Shown piece by piece: positions 1-8,430 of a DNA stretch of 36,946 nucleotides; the stretch's first letter is position 1, and each line of letters opens with the position of its first letter. The notes below the pieces were generated by a model. That model was given only the letters and a program-made list of their open reading frames with translations. It was not told the origin of the DNA and did no database searches. Both the position numbers and the translations under genes were made by a program. Source of the DNA: JANWKA01 sp035533815 (GTDB lineage Bacteria > Bacteroidota > Bacteroidia > Chitinophagales > Chitinophagaceae); assembly GCA_035533815.1 (NCBI GenBank), contig DATLTB010000138.1, positions 1-36,946 on the forward strand, given 5' to 3'.

Positions 1-1
1 A

Positions 2-994
2 CTCCCGGAAATCACGGAGATCTCCGAAAAGATCCTGGTCCCCATCAATAATCCACATACCATTGAGATGCTGATGGATCTGGCGATCATGCTGAAAGAT
101 CCCAGGCATAAAGAGCCGATCTATTCCCTGAGCGTGGTCAAGGATGACGAGGAAGCTACAGAAAAGGTGCAGATGAGCAACAGGATGCTGGAAAAGGCGA
201 TCATACATGGTTCGGCCACGGATAACCCCGTTAAAATCATCACCCGGGTGGATCTGAATATAGCCAGCGGGATCAACCGGGCCGCCAAGGAGATCCTGGC
301 CACGGACCTGATCCTCGGATGGAGCGAAAAGACCCGTCCCGGCGATTATCTTTTCGGAAGTACCCTGGGTAATATATTACAGGATTTCTGGCAAACGGTT
401 TATGTATGCAAGCTGTTGCATCCCATCAATACCACCCAAAAGATGATCGTGGTCATGCCCAATAATGCGGAACTAGAAACCGGGTTTCCGCACTGGGTCA
501 GCAAAATCCGGGGACTCGCCAACCAAGCCGGTGCCCACCTGCATATCTGTTGCTCATTGAAGACCAGCAAGGCGTTTGAACAGGAGTTGGGGAAGGCACA
601 CAGCATACCGGAGGTATACCATAACCGATTCGATGAGATGGAAGACTTCCTGGTGCTTTCCCGGAGCATCACCCGAAATGACCTGCTGATTGTGATCAGT
701 GCCCGTAAAAGCACCATCTCCTATGATCCATATATGGATATTATTCCCGGCAAACTGAACAGGCATTTTCAGCAGAATAACTTTATCATGCTTTATCCGG
801 AACAAAATGTGGTGGAAAACGGAGGATCTGCGGATGCCACCCTGGCTCCCATTCAGGAACAAATTGAGAACTTTAACCGGCTTGGCAAAGCGGTGAAACG
901 GATATTCAGGCCAAGACCGGGTATGCCGGAGGAAACCAGGTTCAGGGAGGATGACTCGGTCAATCCAGATACTTCCGGTCAGGATCTGCCATGA
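2..994 (+). CDS. Cation:proton antiporter, C-terminal cytoplasmic part (5' end outside window)
   Basis: The reading frame is open from the first bases of the window, so this is the 3' end of a longer gene. The visible part is soluble. It begins with a KILVPINNPHT stretch, typical of the universal-stress-like (UspA-fold) domains attached to the C-terminus of Bacteroidota CPA2/KefB-type Na+(K+)/H+ antiporters. The pattern of a 'KILVPI.NP' strand, an alternating alpha/beta repeat, and a second half with 'DLILGWSEK' and 'FGSTLGNILQD' matches the paired Usp domains of those proteins. In the full protein the N-terminal membrane domain exchanges monovalent cations for protons, and the tail is thought to be regulatory. 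The last roughly 30 residues are charged and low in complexity. The transporter identity is inferred from the tail alone, because no membrane segment is visible here. Confidence 0.7.
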   Translation, partial: LPEITEISEKILVPINNPHTIEMLMDLAIMLKDPRHKEPIYSLSVVKDDEEATEKVQMSNRMLEKAIIHGSATDNPVKIITRVDLNIASGINRAAKEILATDLILGWSEKTRPGDYLFGSTLGNILQDFWQTVYVCKLLHPINTTQKMIVVMPNNAELETGFPHWVSKIRGLANQAGAHLHICCSLKTSKAFEQELGKAHSIPEVYHNRFDEMEDFLVLSRSITRNDLLIVISARKSTISYDPYMDIIPGKLNRHFQQNNFIMLYPEQNVVENGGSADATLAPIQEQIENFNRLGKAVKRIFRPRPGMPEETRFREDDSVNPDTSGQDLP

Positions 995-1146
995 ACGCAA
1001 GGGATTCCAACTTTCTAGGCCTGGCTATCAATGCGTGGACCAATGTATTCCGTCATTCATGATCAGTTTAATGATAAAAATTCGATCATATCGTATTATA
1101 AAACAAAATACCAGAACTTTGTGCAACACTATTTAAAAAACTGAAG

Positions 1147-1602
1147 TTGATTGAAATAATAAGAACTGGCACAGACAATCCTGACTTTATTGAACTAGTG
1201 AAATACCTTGACTCAGAATTAGCAGAAAGAGACGGGAATGACCATGCATTTTATGACCAATTCAATACAATTGACAAGATAAAACACGTCGTAGTTGCAT
1301 ACGAAAATGGAAAACCAATCGGTTGTGGTGCCATAAAAGAATTTGCTCCAAACATAATGGAAGTCAAACGAATGTACACTTCACCTGATAGCAGAGGAAA
1401 AGGAATTGCCACTAAAGTTTTGACTGAATTAGAAATATGGGCAACTCAATTGTCATCCGTGAAGTGCATATTAGAAACCGGAAAAAGACAACCAGAAGCA
1501 ATCAATCTTTATAAAAGCAACGGATACAAACATATTCCAAACTATGGACAATATGCTGAAATCGCAAATAGTCTATGCTTTGAAAAAAAAATGAAACAAT
1601 AA
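1147..1602 (+). CDS. GNAT family N-acetyltransferase
   Basis: The product is 151 residues, the usual size of a stand-alone GNAT domain that moves an acetyl group from acetyl-CoA to an amine. Visible GNAT features are the beta4 strand 'MEVKRMYTSPDSRGKGIATKVL', in which S-R-G-K-G-I-A is the acetyl-CoA pyrophosphate loop (motif A, R-G-x-G-x-A), followed by a helix, the strand 'CILETGKRQPEAINLYKS' and 'NGYKHIPNYG' (motif B). The substrate cannot be told. No ATG fits; TTG at 1147 is the best start, and the frame is closed upstream by TAA at 1099. A near-consensus Bacteroidota -7 element (GAACTTTG, 1114-1121) lies just upstream. The gene is visibly richer in A and T than its neighbours, which suggests recent acquisition. 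Confidence 0.85.
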   Translation: MIEIIRTGTDNPDFIELVKYLDSELAERDGNDHAFYDQFNTIDKIKHVVVAYENGKPIGCGAIKEFAPNIMEVKRMYTSPDSRGKGIATKVLTELEIWATQLSSVKCILETGKRQPEAINLYKSNGYKHIPNYGQYAEIANSLCFEKKMKQ

Positions 1603-1917
1603 AGCGACTGAATAATAAAAACTCAGCTTTCGCAGATAAAAATGTGGATAAATAAATTGTAAAAGTAGTTTGATTTGTTTCATTAAATAATTAATTATTT
1701 GTAATTTACACGTACAATAAAAAGACAATATCATACTTTCCTCCGAATATATAAAATCCGTTGATAAACTAAATATTATGAAGATATGACCCAGCAAACT
1801 CATATCGATCCTTCATTTTATTTGAATTTTTTCCTGATGATAGCGACACGATTATCGTAGTTAAATATTAAATCTTTTTTCCGAATGGAGAATGTGTATT
1901 AAAAGGTGCTGTTTTAA

Positions 1918-1952
1918 CTCGGATATTTAAGGGGAAATCCGAGGGAGTTTTT
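1918..1952 (+). terminator. Possible hairpin terminator or attenuator
   Basis: CTCGGAT (1918-1924) pairs perfectly with ATCCGAG (1937-1943) around a 12-base loop. A run of five T follows at 1948-1952. The flanking AACTC and GAGTT could form an alternative pairing. It lies 316 bases after the acetyltransferase stop and about 240 bases before the copper operon, so it could end stray upstream transcription or be a leader element. Confidence 0.35.
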
Positions 1953-2053
1953 ACACAACCATTTCCCCAATCCAGCAAAGATCACCGGTTATCACCCGTA
2001 AATTCTGTAAATTAATCCCCGATACCTGTAACCAGGGAAAGATCTGGACCCCC

Positions 2054-2061
2054 TATCTTTG
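2054..2061 (+). promoter_or_regulatory. Candidate -7 element of the copper operon promoter
   Basis: TATCTTTG matches the Bacteroidota -7 consensus TAnnTTTG exactly. No clear TTG -33 box lies about 20 bases upstream, and the implied leader before the first gene at 2182 is about 115 bases, so this is a candidate only. Confidence 0.35.
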
Positions 2062-2181
2062 TCCTTGTTATTCCAGGCATCTGAAGGGTTGATCCGGATT
2101 ACCCTTGAATATTTGCAGTAATCAGGCGATGGGGCAATCCTGGATATCCGTATTGATTTTTTTCTGTAAATTCGGGTTCTA

Positions 2182-2568
2182 ATGAAAAGACTGTTCTCCA
2201 TTTCCATTTTGCTTTTTTACATGACGGGGGTCATGGGCATCGGATACAGCGTTCATTATTGCTGCGGGAGACCGGGGGCTGTAAAAATTGCTTATTCCAA
2301 CCCAGGCAGGGATGCGCAACGAAATAACAGCCATTCCGAAAAGACATGTTGCCGGGAAGTCTGCAGTTTCTTCAAATTACATGATCCCCAGGTCAATACA
2401 TCGATTATCCAGTTTGTTAATTTGCATGCTTCTGGGACCCCTTTCTTCATTTTTTCCAACAGCCGGAGGTTCTCAGATTCGTGGATGAACCCCGTATATG
2501 TAAATCAGTGGCCTCCTCCAGCTTACAGGGTCCCCGTTTATTTATTGCATTCTTCAATCAGGATTTGA
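2182..2568 (+). CDS. HYC_CC_PP family small exported protein
   Basis: This 128-residue protein has an N-terminal hydrophobic segment (about residues 4-22). It carries the three signatures that name the Bacteroidota HYC_CC_PP family: H25-Y26-C27 directly after the hydrophobic segment, a C56-C57 pair (with C61), and a Pro-rich 'WPPPAYRVPVY' near the C-terminus. Such proteins are known mainly from gene neighbourhoods with heavy-metal RND pumps. No biochemical function is established that I know of. Paired cysteines and histidines in a periplasm-facing or membrane-anchored protein next to cusA suggest a role in copper binding or sensing; this is inference. It is the first gene of the copper operon, 169 bases before cusA. 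The ATG start gives a normal signal sequence. Confidence 0.75.
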   Translation: MKRLFSISILLFYMTGVMGIGYSVHYCCGRPGAVKIAYSNPGRDAQRNNSHSEKTCCREVCSFFKLHDPQVNTSIIQFVNLHASGTPFFIFSNSRRFSDSWMNPVYVNQWPPPAYRVPVYLLHSSIRI

Positions 2569-2737
2569 TCCCTTTCTCCATTATGTCCGACTAATGCAGC
2601 TCCGCATTGGTGAAAGCCCCTTTAACCTGTTTTCAATTTTTCATTACCCAAGAATAGCTGGTTTTTGCTCCGGACAGGACCTGAAATACAAAGGTTAATC
2701 ATTTATCTGATCAATAGTTTTATCCATATTCTGCATT

Positions 2738-4012
2738 ATGATCGGTAGCATAATATCCTGGTCCATCCGTAACCGGTTCATAGTACTGGTCATTTCGGTT
2801 GTCCTGATCATCTGGGGGTTTAGGTCCTTGCAGAAAACGCCTATAGATGCTATCCCTGACCTTTCTGCCAACCAGGTCATTGTTTTCACCCAATGGATGG
2901 GTCGCGGTCCCCAGGTCATCGAGGATCAGGTCACTTTTCCGCTGGTCACCAGTCTGCAGGGCATACCCAAGGTGAAGGATATCCGGGCTACCTCCATGTT
3001 CGGGATGAGCTTTATCTATGTCATATTTGATGATGATGCAGATATATACTGGGCCAGGGATAGGGTATTGGAACGGCTGAATTATGCTTCCCGTTCGCTT
3101 CCCAATGGCGTGGTCCCTACCCTTGGCCCTGATGCGACCGGAGTAGGACAGGTATTCTGGTATACCCTGGATGCTCCGGGTTACAGCCTGGGTGACCAGC
3201 GGGCTATCCAGGACTGGTATGTGAAGTTCGGACTGCAGAATGTACCCGGGGTGAGTGAAGTGGCTTCCTTTGGGGGTTTCCGAAAGGATTACCAGGTAAC
3301 TATTGACCCGGTCAAGCTGGACTATTACCATATCACCCTGGAACAAGTCGTGTCTTCCATCCGGAAGAATAACAGGGATGTAGGGGGCGGAATATTTGAA
3401 ATGAATGATGCCGGGTATATCGTCCGGGGTCTGGGATATATCAAGAGCATCCGTGACCTGGATAATATTGCCGTGTCCTCCAGTCATTCCGTACCAGTGC
3501 TCCTGAAAGATATTGCCACAGTGCAGATGACCGGGGCTTCCCGTCTCGGGATAGTAGATGAGAATGGGATGGGGGAAGCCGTGGGTGGTATTGTGATCAT
3601 GCGCTACGGGGAGAATGCAGATGCGGTGATCAGGGCAGTGAAGATAAAAATGAAAGAACTGGAAAAAGGATTGCCTCCCGGCGTGCATTTTAAGACTGCC
3701 TATGACCGCAGCGTGCTGATTGAAGCCGCTGTAGGCAATGTAAAGCATACCCTGGTGGAAGAAATCATCCTGGTATGCATCGTCATCCTGTTTTTCCTGT
3801 TCCATTTGCGCAGTTCGCTGGTGGTCATGATCACTATCCCGGTGGCTGTGCTGATCAGTTTTATTGTCATCCAGCGTATGGGCTTTACCTCCAATATCAT
3901 GTCGCTCAGTGGTATTGCCATTGCCATCGGAGTGATCGTGGACAATGGAATTGTGATGGTGGAAAATGCACACCGGCATCTGACGGAAGAAATTGATGAA
4001 ACGATAAACTGA
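2738..4012 (+). CDS. cusA: CusA/CzcA-type heavy-metal RND pump, N-terminal part (split gene)
   Basis: These are the first 424 residues of an inner-membrane RND pump that drives Cu(I)/Ag(I) or other heavy metals out by proton antiport. Visible features are the canonical first helix 'MIGSIISWSIRNRFIVLVIS', the 'KTPIDAIPDLSANQVIV' loop, the porter domain 'QVTFPLVTSLQGIPKVKDIR', and helices 2-4 ending in 'GIAIAIGVIVDNGIVMVENA' with D402, the proton-relay aspartate of helix 4. A full-length CusA has about 1,030-1,050 residues. This frame closes at TGA 4010-4012, in the cytoplasmic loop after helix 4, and the rest of the protein resumes in another frame at 4042. Either the gene is broken or the pump is made as two polypeptides. 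Neighbours are the family's expected partners. Metal choice is judged from the island, not from the residues. Confidence 0.85.
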   Translation: MIGSIISWSIRNRFIVLVISVVLIIWGFRSLQKTPIDAIPDLSANQVIVFTQWMGRGPQVIEDQVTFPLVTSLQGIPKVKDIRATSMFGMSFIYVIFDDDADIYWARDRVLERLNYASRSLPNGVVPTLGPDATGVGQVFWYTLDAPGYSLGDQRAIQDWYVKFGLQNVPGVSEVASFGGFRKDYQVTIDPVKLDYYHITLEQVVSSIRKNNRDVGGGIFEMNDAGYIVRGLGYIKSIRDLDNIAVSSSHSVPVLLKDIATVQMTGASRLGIVDENGMGEAVGGIVIMRYGENADAVIRAVKIKMKELEKGLPPGVHFKTAYDRSVLIEAAVGNVKHTLVEEIILVCIVILFFLFHLRSSLVVMITIPVAVLISFIVIQRMGFTSNIMSLSGIAIAIGVIVDNGIVMVENAHRHLTEEIDETIN

Positions 4013-4041
4013 TATACCACTAAAGTCTACACAGGCCAATC

Positions 4042-5943
4042 ATGGAAAAAAAGGATAAAAATTTGGATCAGCAGCGGATTGCCCTCATTGAAAAAGCGGC
4101 ACGCCAGGTCGGCAAGCCGATGGTATATTCTACCATAATCATCATCGTTTCTTTTTTACCGGTATTTATGCTGACCGGCCAGGAAGGGAAGCTTTTCCAT
4201 CCCCTGGCCTGGACCAAGACCCTGGTCATGCTGGCGTCGGCCCTGATGGCCATTACCCTGGTACCGGTGCTGATGGTCCTGTTCATGAAGGGCAAATTGC
4301 GTCCTGAAAGCCGGAATCCGGTGAATAAGGTTTTTATGAAAGGGTATGCACCGGTGCTGCGCTGGTGCCTGGAATGGAAAAAGACCATGATGGCTGCGAG
4401 CCTGGTTGCCCTGCTCATCAGCATCCCGATGCTGATGAGCCTTGGCCGGGAGTTCATGCCCCCCCTGGATGAAGGCAGCATATTGTTCATGCCTGTGGCC
4501 CTGCCGGATGTTTCCCATACGGAAATCAAGCGCATCCTGCAGGTGCAGGATGGGATCATCGCTTCCGTACCTGAAGTATCCAATGTGCTGGGGAAGGCTG
4601 GCAGGGCCAGCACGGCTACTGACAATGCACCCATAAACATGATTGAGACCATTATCCTGCTCAAGCCCCGTGACCAGTGGAGAAAGGGCCTGACCAAGCA
4701 GGATATTATCGATGAACTGAATGCCAGGCTCCAGATACCGGGGGTAACAAACGGATGGACCCAACCCATCATCAACCGCATTAATATGCTGTCCACGGGA
4801 ATCCGAACGGATGTCGGAGTTAAAATATTTGGCCAGAACCTGGATTCGCTCAGTAAATTATCCCGGGAAGTGCAGGATGACCTGAAAGGCATACCGGGTA
4901 TTGTGGACCTGTTTCCCGAACACCTTACGGGCGGGAAATACCTCAATATCCGCATGAGGCGGGACCAACTGGGCAGGTATGGACTGAGCGAGGATGAAGT
5001 GAATCTCGTGATAGAAAGCGCCATTGGCGGTCAACCTATCGCCCAGACGGTGGAAGGTAGGCAGCGGTTTGATATTTCCATCCGTTATGCCCAGGATTAC
5101 CGGGATAACCTGGACAAGCTGAAGCAGTTGCTGGTGGAAACACCCCGGGGCCCAGTTCCGCTTCAGGCTGTTGCAGACATCGATTTGAGCGACGGCCCTG
5201 CCATGATCAACAGTGAAAATGCCCTGTTGGTCGGGACCGTGATGTTCAATGTGCGGGGAAGGGACCTGGGTAGCACAGTCAATGAAGCCATGCAACGCCT
5301 GGATCACCGGCTCACCCTACCGAAAGGGTATTTTGTACAATGGAGCGGAGAATGGCAGAACCAGTTGCATGCCACAAAGACCCTGAAGCTGATCCTTCCA
5401 TTAGTTGTGCTTCTCATATTCATGCTGCTATATTTCACCTACAACCAGGTCAAGGAAGCCCTGGTGACCATGCTCAGTGTACCCTTTGCCCTGATCGGTG
5501 GGGTTTACCTGGTTTACCTTTGGCATATGAACCTGAGCGTGGCGGTGGCCGTGGGATTTATTGCCCTGTTCGGGGTGGCGGTGGAAACCGGGGTGCTGAT
5601 GGTTGTTTACCTGGATGAAGCCATGCAGAAAATGGTCCGCAAGCATGGTCCGGCGGTGGATGTAGCCACCCTCAGGCATTACGTCATGGAAGGCTCGGTC
5701 AAAAGATTGCGTCCGAAGCTCATGACAGTTTCCGTTGCACTTTTTGGATTGGTGCCCATCTTATGGGCAAAGGGAACCGGCATGGACCTCATGCTGCCGA
5801 TCGCCCTGCCGGTTATCGGAGGCATGATTACTTCCACGATTCATGTATTGCTGGTCACGCCCATTATTTTTGAATGGATGAAAGAAAGGGAATTGAAAAA
5901 ATACGGGAAAGTGAACGTGCTGGGGATAAAACACGGATCCTGA
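4042..5943 (+). CDS. cusA: CusA/CzcA-type heavy-metal RND pump, C-terminal part (split gene)
   Basis: The 633 residues continue the pump from the loop before helix 5: 'ALIEKAARQVGKPMVYSTII' then 'SFLPVFMLTGQEGKLFHPLA', a family hallmark. The second porter domain includes 'STATDNAPINMIETIILL' and 'INRINMLSTGIRTDVGVKIF'. M200 and M249 sit in segments that are Met-containing in copper/silver pumps. The last helices run to the C-terminus. Compared with typical CusA loops, 'HLTEE' of the first half would be followed almost directly by 'MEKKDKNLDQQR', so the 50 bases 3992-4041 look like extra DNA. Their length is not a multiple of three, which explains the frame change. ATG 4042 lies 29 bases after the TGA, without a clear ribosome-binding site. 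Re-initiation could give two half-pumps of 4 and 8 helices; otherwise the pump is dead. Followed by the channel gene after 13 bases. Confidence 0.85.
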   Translation: MEKKDKNLDQQRIALIEKAARQVGKPMVYSTIIIIVSFLPVFMLTGQEGKLFHPLAWTKTLVMLASALMAITLVPVLMVLFMKGKLRPESRNPVNKVFMKGYAPVLRWCLEWKKTMMAASLVALLISIPMLMSLGREFMPPLDEGSILFMPVALPDVSHTEIKRILQVQDGIIASVPEVSNVLGKAGRASTATDNAPINMIETIILLKPRDQWRKGLTKQDIIDELNARLQIPGVTNGWTQPIINRINMLSTGIRTDVGVKIFGQNLDSLSKLSREVQDDLKGIPGIVDLFPEHLTGGKYLNIRMRRDQLGRYGLSEDEVNLVIESAIGGQPIAQTVEGRQRFDISIRYAQDYRDNLDKLKQLLVETPRGPVPLQAVADIDLSDGPAMINSENALLVGTVMFNVRGRDLGSTVNEAMQRLDHRLTLPKGYFVQWSGEWQNQLHATKTLKLILPLVVLLIFMLLYFTYNQVKEALVTMLSVPFALIGGVYLVYLWHMNLSVAVAVGFIALFGVAVETGVLMVVYLDEAMQKMVRKHGPAVDVATLRHYVMEGSVKRLRPKLMTVSVALFGLVPILWAKGTGMDLMLPIALPVIGGMITSTIHVLLVTPIIFEWMKERELKKYGKVNVLGIKHGS

Positions 5944-5956
5944 AATCAATACTACC

Positions 5957-7210
5957 ATGATGAAATTATCCGGGAAAATATTGCCTTTTACCTGTTTGCT
6001 TTACGCTTTATCCGGTAAAGCGCAGCAGGTGTTTATGCTGCCCGCAGTGCTGGACTCGGTCATCGCCAATAATCCAGGGCTGAAGCAGTTTAAGCTGAAG
6101 ACCAGGGCGAGCCAGGCCATGGCCAGGGCTGCCGGAGCATGGGAGGCTCCGCAGGTGGGTTTTGGATTGACGGAGTTTCCTTATCCGGGCAAGGCAGAGA
6201 ACCAGCAGGCAAGAAAGATGCTGATGCTCCATGTGGAGCAGATGTTCCCTAATTTTTCTGACCAGCGCGCCGAGCAAAGGTATTATGAATCATTCCGCAA
6301 CCTGAATCAGGACGATTACCTGAGTATGAAGAACGCCCTCTGCGGGGAGGCTAAAGCTGCTTATTTCCAGGCCGTGATCGCAATAAAGCGGTTGGAAGTC
6401 ATCCGGGAAGAGTCCGGAGTCTTGCAGTTGCTGATTAAAACGGCCACTTCGAAGCTGGCCTATTCCAGCGGCGATTTGCCGGATATCTACGAAGCCCGGG
6501 CTAGGCTGAGTGACCTGTATAGCCAGCGCCTGGAGGACAGCAGCCTGGTACTCCAGTCCAGCCGGATCCTGAATTACCTGATGGACAGACCCCAGTCCGT
6601 ACTTCTGGGATTCGATACTTTGATAACCCTGCATGTCTATCAGGAGTCCCCACTGCTGCTGGATAGCGCTAAGCTGGAAAGACGCAGAAGTGATATCGGA
6701 AAGATCAGTAACCAAATCAACACCCTGGAATTCAGCAGGGAGGAAAAGGGCAGGCTGGGAAAGCCCAGCTTTGGGGTGTCTTATGATAATATGCGGATGA
6801 GCAGTGGTATGTATATGTTCGATCTGATGGCTTTGATCAAGCTGCCCCTCGTTCCCTGGTCTTCCAGGGGATACCGGGAACAGCAGCTATCGATCGGGTA
6901 CGAGGAGCAGGCTTTGGAACAAAAGAAAACAGGGCTGATCAATGAAGCGGTGGCCGATGCGCAGAAAACCCTGATCGACCTGCAGACAAAATACCAGGAA
7001 CTCGATGTACTCGAACAGCAAGTGATACCTGCCTACCGGAAAGCTTTCCAGGCAAACCTGGATGCTTACCGGGAAAATACCGGCAGTATCTATCAGACCC
7101 TGATGACCTGGCAGGACTTACTGGCCAAGAAAATGGATTACCTGGACAAGCTTTCTGCTGCTTTCCAGCTTGAGGTATTATATGAACTCAATATTCAGCA
7201 ATATGACTAG
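5957..7210 (+). CDS. TolC-family outer-membrane channel (CusC-type)
   Basis: The product is 417 residues, normal for Bacteroidota TolC-family members of metal efflux systems. A signal peptide is visible (hydrophobic core then 'SGKAQQ'); there is no lipobox. The mature part is mostly long amphipathic helices in two repeats, with 'LDSVIANNPGLKQFKLKT' and 'LDSAKLERRRSD...ISNQINTLEFSREEKGRLGKPSFGVSY' at the repeat positions where TolC proteins have 'A...NP.L......' motifs. It forms the tunnel that joins the inner-membrane pump to the outside. The gene sits between the pump and the first adaptor, and its last bases overlap the adaptor start, suggesting coupled translation. Two ATG codons (5957, 5960) are possible starts. 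Confidence 0.85.
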   Translation: MMKLSGKILPFTCLLYALSGKAQQVFMLPAVLDSVIANNPGLKQFKLKTRASQAMARAAGAWEAPQVGFGLTEFPYPGKAENQQARKMLMLHVEQMFPNFSDQRAEQRYYESFRNLNQDDYLSMKNALCGEAKAAYFQAVIAIKRLEVIREESGVLQLLIKTATSKLAYSSGDLPDIYEARARLSDLYSQRLEDSSLVLQSSRILNYLMDRPQSVLLGFDTLITLHVYQESPLLLDSAKLERRRSDIGKISNQINTLEFSREEKGRLGKPSFGVSYDNMRMSSGMYMFDLMALIKLPLVPWSSRGYREQQLSIGYEEQALEQKKTGLINEAVADAQKTLIDLQTKYQELDVLEQQVIPAYRKAFQANLDAYRENTGSIYQTLMTWQDLLAKKMDYLDKLSAAFQLEVLYELNIQQYD

Positions 7211-8420
7211 GAAATTAATTCAGAAATTGTTCATCGGAATGTCGATCCTGGTAGTTGCCGCAAACCTGTTTGCCTGTAACCATCAGCAAAGGCAAAAACC
7301 CATTACGATTGCCGATCCGTACATGTGTCCCATGCACCATCAGGTGGTCAGTAACCATCCCGGCACCTGCCCGATCTGTGGGATGACCCTGGAAAGAAAA
7401 AGTGTGCTGGACCGGATGAAACCCTATGATTCTTCCCTGGCCTGGCTTGCCCTGCCCCCAAATCGTGTAGTGACCGGGAACTATGCCGTAGTCCATCCAT
7501 CCCGGGATACCGGAGAACAGCATATTCAGGTATTCGGTTATATCGGATGGGATGACCTGGACCTGAATACCGTTTCAGCCCGGGTAACCGGTCGGGTGGA
7601 AAAACTGTATGTCAATTATGATGACCAGCGGGTGGTGAAAGGTCAGCCATTAATGGATATTTACAGTCCTGAACTTCTGGACGGCGAACGGGGTCTGCTT
7701 CAAGCCATGGATGCAGGGGACAGCCTATTGATCAGGGCTGAACATCTCAATCTGTTCAACCTGGGAATGACCGAGACGGAAATCCGGAAACTCATGATAA
7801 CCAAACATCTTCAGCAAAAGATGACCATTTACAGTCCCTTTAGCGGAGTGTCGCGGTCCCTGGATTCAAAGGATCATTCAGGCAGTGTTGAGGCAGGGAT
7901 CATCAGAGAGGGCATGTATATTGAGCGGGGCCAAACGATTTTCAGGATTTCCCCGTCTGGGCGGGTATGGGCGATTTTACAGGTTTACCAGCAGGATATC
8001 GGATTGGTCAGGCCAAACGATCCGGTGAGGATCCTTATCGCATCGGATCCGGGAGACACCCTTTCAGGCAGGGTGGATTTTGTGGAACCGGTTTATCATC
8101 CCGGTTCCAGGACTGCCCGGGTCCGGGTCTATCTTCCTGACACCGGAAGAACCCTGCAGATCGGGAGCCTGATCCGGGCAACGATATACCGTCCGCTCCC
8201 CGCAGGAGCGCTGTACCTTCCCCGTTCTGCCGTATATGACCTGGGTGACCGGTCCGTGGTTTGGGTGGAAGATACCCTTCATCAGGTATTTTATGCCCGG
8301 AATGTGGTTACGGGAACCCGGTCAGGTAACCTGATACAGGTCAGCGGGGTGGGACCTGCGGATCTGGTTGTGCTCCACGCTGGATATATGGTGGATAGTG
8401 ATAGTTTCATCCTGAATTAA
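7203..8420 (+). CDS. cusB: RND efflux periplasmic adaptor, CusB type, lipoprotein (first copy)
   Basis: From ATG 7203 the product is 405 residues. The start overlaps the channel gene stop (ATGACTAG), and it gives a proper lipoprotein signal peptide ending in 'NLFAC' with C25 as the lipidated cysteine. A TTG at 7170 in the same frame is less likely. Residues 40-61 form a heavy-metal-binding module with C42-P-M-H and C56-P-I-C-G-M. Then come the adaptor domains: the barrel-sandwich half 'RVTGRVEKLYVNYDDQRVVK', a helical hairpin ('LMDIYSPELLDGERGLLQA'), the second half-lipoyl strand 'MTIYSPFSGVSRS', and beta-barrel and membrane-proximal strands ending 'VVLHAGYMVDSDSFILN'. It bridges the CusA-type pump and the TolC channel, and in E. 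coli CusB passes Cu(I) to the pump. A second, different adaptor follows after 10 bases. Confidence 0.88.
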   Translation: MTRKLIQKLFIGMSILVVAANLFACNHQQRQKPITIADPYMCPMHHQVVSNHPGTCPICGMTLERKSVLDRMKPYDSSLAWLALPPNRVVTGNYAVVHPSRDTGEQHIQVFGYIGWDDLDLNTVSARVTGRVEKLYVNYDDQRVVKGQPLMDIYSPELLDGERGLLQAMDAGDSLLIRAEHLNLFNLGMTETEIRKLMITKHLQQKMTIYSPFSGVSRSLDSKDHSGSVEAGIIREGMYIERGQTIFRISPSGRVWAILQVYQQDIGLVRPNDPVRILIASDPGDTLSGRVDFVEPVYHPGSRTARVRVYLPDTGRTLQIGSLIRATIYRPLPAGALYLPRSAVYDLGDRSVVWVEDTLHQVFYARNVVTGTRSGNLIQVSGVGPADLVVLHAGYMVDSDSFILN

Positions 8421-8430
8421 TCTATAAGTT

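Larger units (their letters stand above)
1603..2181. other. Intergenic stretch, A/T-rich, no gene seen
   Basis: I see no reading frame with recognisable protein sequence on either strand. The stretch holds a hairpin at 1918-1943 (listed separately) and a TATCTTTG element at 2054-2061 that may be the -7 box of the copper operon promoter. It separates the A/T-rich acetyltransferase from the G/C-richer copper island. Confidence 0.5.

Noticed and set aside
2720..4039. A 439-codon open frame on the minus strand opposite cusA
   Set aside because: It is antisense to a clearly conserved pump sequence, is rich in His, Asp and Gln as reverse translations of such genes are, and shows no family motif.
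3992..4045. Programmed ribosomal frameshift joining the two cusA parts
   Set aside because: The first frame closes at TGA 4010 and the second frame has TAA at 4021, so a single slip cannot give a continuous product, and no slippery site is seen.
4068..5024. A 318-codon minus-strand frame opposite the second cusA part
   Set aside because: It is a shadow of the conserved pump reading frame, with no domain and an implausible composition.
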